Assembly (NCBI GenBank): GCA_013298715.1
Contig: JAAFIQ010000004.1
Span: 62,001 to 126,000, forward strand
Source: Bacteroidota bacterium
Lineage (GTDB): Bacteria > Bacteroidota > Bacteroidia > B-17B0 > Aurantibacillaceae
DNA length: 64,000 bases
Reading direction: 5' to 3'
Shown here: positions 62,607-64,000 of the stretch, piece by piece
Position numbering within the stretch: position 1 is the first letter of the stretch
Layout of the letters: each line of letters begins with the position of its first letter
Program-made: the position numbers and the translations under genes
The notes under the pieces: generated by a model
The model's database searches: none
What the model saw: the letters and a program-made list of their open reading frames with translations, nothing else
What the model was told of the DNA's origin: nothing

Positions 62607-63581
62607 ATGAAAAAATTAATCCCTCTTGCTTTAGTATTATTATTTATTGCTTGTAAAAAAGAAAAAGCTGAAGAAGCGCCTCAGCCAGAGCCTGCATCAC
62701 AAAGCAATTGTCCAACATGTACATTGCCTGATACCGTTTATCAGGACAATGTTACTGGTCCTAAATTGATTTTAAAATTCAAATTTGATAGTACACAGTT
62801 TCGATTAAACAATTTAGCGCAACCAACCGTTGTAGCCAGCGGAAATGCGGCTCAATCACCACGCTTTAATGGTATGAGTTCACATTATGTTGAGTTAGCG
62901 CAAAGCGATATTACACCAGTTGGCGGAGGAAAAGTTATTTACCACGCCGAAGAAACAAATTGTAAAGGTAGTAATGCCATTATATTTTGTAAATCGGTTG
63001 TAGTTAAAAACAACGAAGTATTTTTAACCTTTCCTTTAAACCAAATACCAGCCGGCAGTTACAAATGGTTGCGTGTAAGTTTGGCTTATCAAAATTTTGA
63101 CATAAAGGTAAAAACAACCTCTGCTGGAATTATAGATGGAACTGTGGCTTCGTTTGTAGGATTTAATACCTATGTAACGCAATACAGAATGAAAGGTGCT
63201 GTAATGACACCAACAGCAGGCGGAGGCCCTGGTAACCACCCACAAGGCTATTGGGGCTTTTATACAATCAACCAAAACATTGTATTTAAATCAGATGGAA
63301 GTGCGCCCGCTACAACTGTTGTAAATCCTATTAATGCTACATCACCAATTCCTCCAGGAAGTTGTTTGGCAACTGGTTCTTTTGTTACAAATGCAAATCC
63401 AACTGTCAGCGCACCATTAGTAATTACTGGTAACGAAACAAATAATATTACAGTTACCGTTTCATTAAGTACAAACAAAAGTTTTGAGTGGAAAGAAATA
63501 ACCGCTGATGGCTATTGGCAACCAGAAATAGGCGAAAGCGTTGTAGATATGGGCTTAAGAGGTTTAGTAGCAAAATACTAA
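62607..63581 (+). CDS. Hypothetical lipoprotein
   Basis: A 324-residue exported lipoprotein: MKKLIPLALVLLFIACKKEK gives signal peptide and lipobox Cys, followed by a charged, Pro-rich linker and SNCPTCTLPD. The main part is beta-like (QFRLNNLAQPTVVASGNAA, VFLTFPLNQIPAGSYKWLRVSLAYQNFD, NITVTVSLSTNKSFEWKEI). I recognise no named family. Four bases separate it from the next small gene, so they are probably one transcript. Confidence 0.72.
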   Translation: MKKLIPLALVLLFIACKKEKAEEAPQPEPASQSNCPTCTLPDTVYQDNVTGPKLILKFKFDSTQFRLNNLAQPTVVASGNAAQSPRFNGMSSHYVELAQSDITPVGGGKVIYHAEETNCKGSNAIIFCKSVVVKNNEVFLTFPLNQIPAGSYKWLRVSLAYQNFDIKVKTTSAGIIDGTVASFVGFNTYVTQYRMKGAVMTPTAGGGPGNHPQGYWGFYTINQNIVFKSDGSAPATTVVNPINATSPIPPGSCLATGSFVTNANPTVSAPLVITGNETNNITVTVSLSTNKSFEWKEITADGYWQPEIGESVVDMGLRGLVAKY

Positions 63582-63585
63582 TAAC

Positions 63586-63849
63586 ATGAAATTAAATGTT
63601 ATTTATAAACTTACAGGTTATTCCTCAATTGTACTCGGGTTAATTGCTACACTCAGTATTTATAGAATTCAATATGTAAAAATTGGTATTGCAATTGCTA
63701 TTTTAGGTTTTATAACTGCTGGAATAAATATTTTTTTGAACACTAAATACTTTTACGATTACGAAACTTATCCAAAAGGCTATTGGGGAATGTTTTTAAG
63801 TTCGCTACCTGTTTTATTTTTGTTATTTTTTATTATGAAACATAGGTAA
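63586..63849 (+). CDS. Small membrane protein
   Basis: An 87-residue protein with about three hydrophobic helices (YSSIVLGLIATLSIY, IGIAIAILGFITAGINIFL, MFLSSLPVLFLLFFIM). No named family is recognised. It begins 4 bases after the lipoprotein stop codon. Confidence 0.68.
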   Translation: MKLNVIYKLTGYSSIVLGLIATLSIYRIQYVKIGIAIAILGFITAGINIFLNTKYFYDYETYPKGYWGMFLSSLPVLFLLFFIMKHR

Positions 63850-63915
63850 GAATGAGAAGCATATTTTTAGTCAAAATGTTTCCTTAAAACCATAACGCAA
63901 AAATTAAAACAAAAT

Positions 63916-64000
63916 ATGACGCCAGAAGAAATTCTTAAAAAAGAAAACATCTATTTAGGTGAAGAAACTATAAATGGAATAACATGTTCAATTGGTTATA
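63916..64000 (+). CDS. Unidentified gene cut by the right window edge
   Basis: ATG at 63916 opens a frame that runs out of the window after 28 codons (MTPEEILKKENIYLGEETIN, then GITCSIGY). The start is typical of a cytoplasmic protein, but there is too little to name a family. Confidence 0.55.
   Translation, partial: MTPEEILKKENIYLGEETINGITCSIGY

Overview
The window is a 64 kb piece of an AT-rich Bacteroidota chromosome, most likely a free-living Flavobacteriales- or Sphingobacteriales-type lineage. The evidence is a short primary sigma factor of Bacteroidota type, several secreted proteins ending in type IX secretion (T9SS) sorting domains, DUF2723, DUF3127 and DUF6702 family proteins, a Bacteroidota-type AMP nucleosidase, and TTG-N17-19-TAnnTTTG promoters with no evident Shine-Dalgarno sequences. 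No phage, IS transposase or CRISPR array is visible. The genus cannot be named from the sequence alone.

Layout. 1-5.2 kb: a truncated DUF2723 membrane protein, tRNA-Gln, a secreted M43 metalloprotease, a DUF6702 gene with no canonical start codon, a HupE/UreJ-like membrane protein and a Sua5/YciO protein. 5.2-12.6 kb: housekeeping and metabolism (hutI, cupin, serine hydrolase, Spx/ArsC-like, flavin reductase, DUF3127, asparaginase, DUF1801, rpoD). 13-17.6 kb: a cell-division and RNA-decay cluster made of a very long coiled-coil protein, zapA and rny. 18-25.8 kb: an EamA transporter, a PIG-L lipoprotein, two T9SS hydrolase-like proteins, a lipoprotein, and two related gene-free stretches full of inverted repeats. 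25.8-32.7 kb: GNAT, phoH, SAM hydrolase, an ABM protein, an MFS transporter, rfbA, polyprenyl synthase, an unlisted 49-codon gene, and rplT-rpmI.

32.7-40.8 kb holds the most notable system: eight tightly packed minus-strand genes. In transcription order they encode a HAMP-GAF-PAS membrane sensor, CheR, a receiver-less CheB, a GAF protein, a membrane GAF-PAS-PAS-SpoIIE phosphatase, two SiaB-family kinases and a SiaC-family (DUF1987) protein. This looks like a partner-switching phosphorylation module joined to a chemotaxis-type methylation pair, with no CheA, CheW, CheY or diguanylate cyclase in view. All three GAF domains share one distinctive motif. A second PAS-SpoIIE phosphatase lies at 60.9 kb.

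41-64 kb: a Pif1/RecD-like helicase, aldehyde dehydrogenase, an HsdR-N-like nuclease-fold protein, AMP nucleosidase, an AraC regulator, a frameshifted SBBP-repeat T9SS protein, dinB, a CNT nucleoside transporter, a PAP2 phosphatase, a DUF234-type ATPase flanked by palindromic repeats (three of them at exact 87-bp spacing), meaB, a 1021-residue secreted peptidoglycan amidase, gamma carbonic anhydrase, dtd, a lipoprotein and two small genes at the right edge.

Limits: all family calls come from reading motifs by eye. No database search or structure prediction was run, and domain boundaries are approximate.
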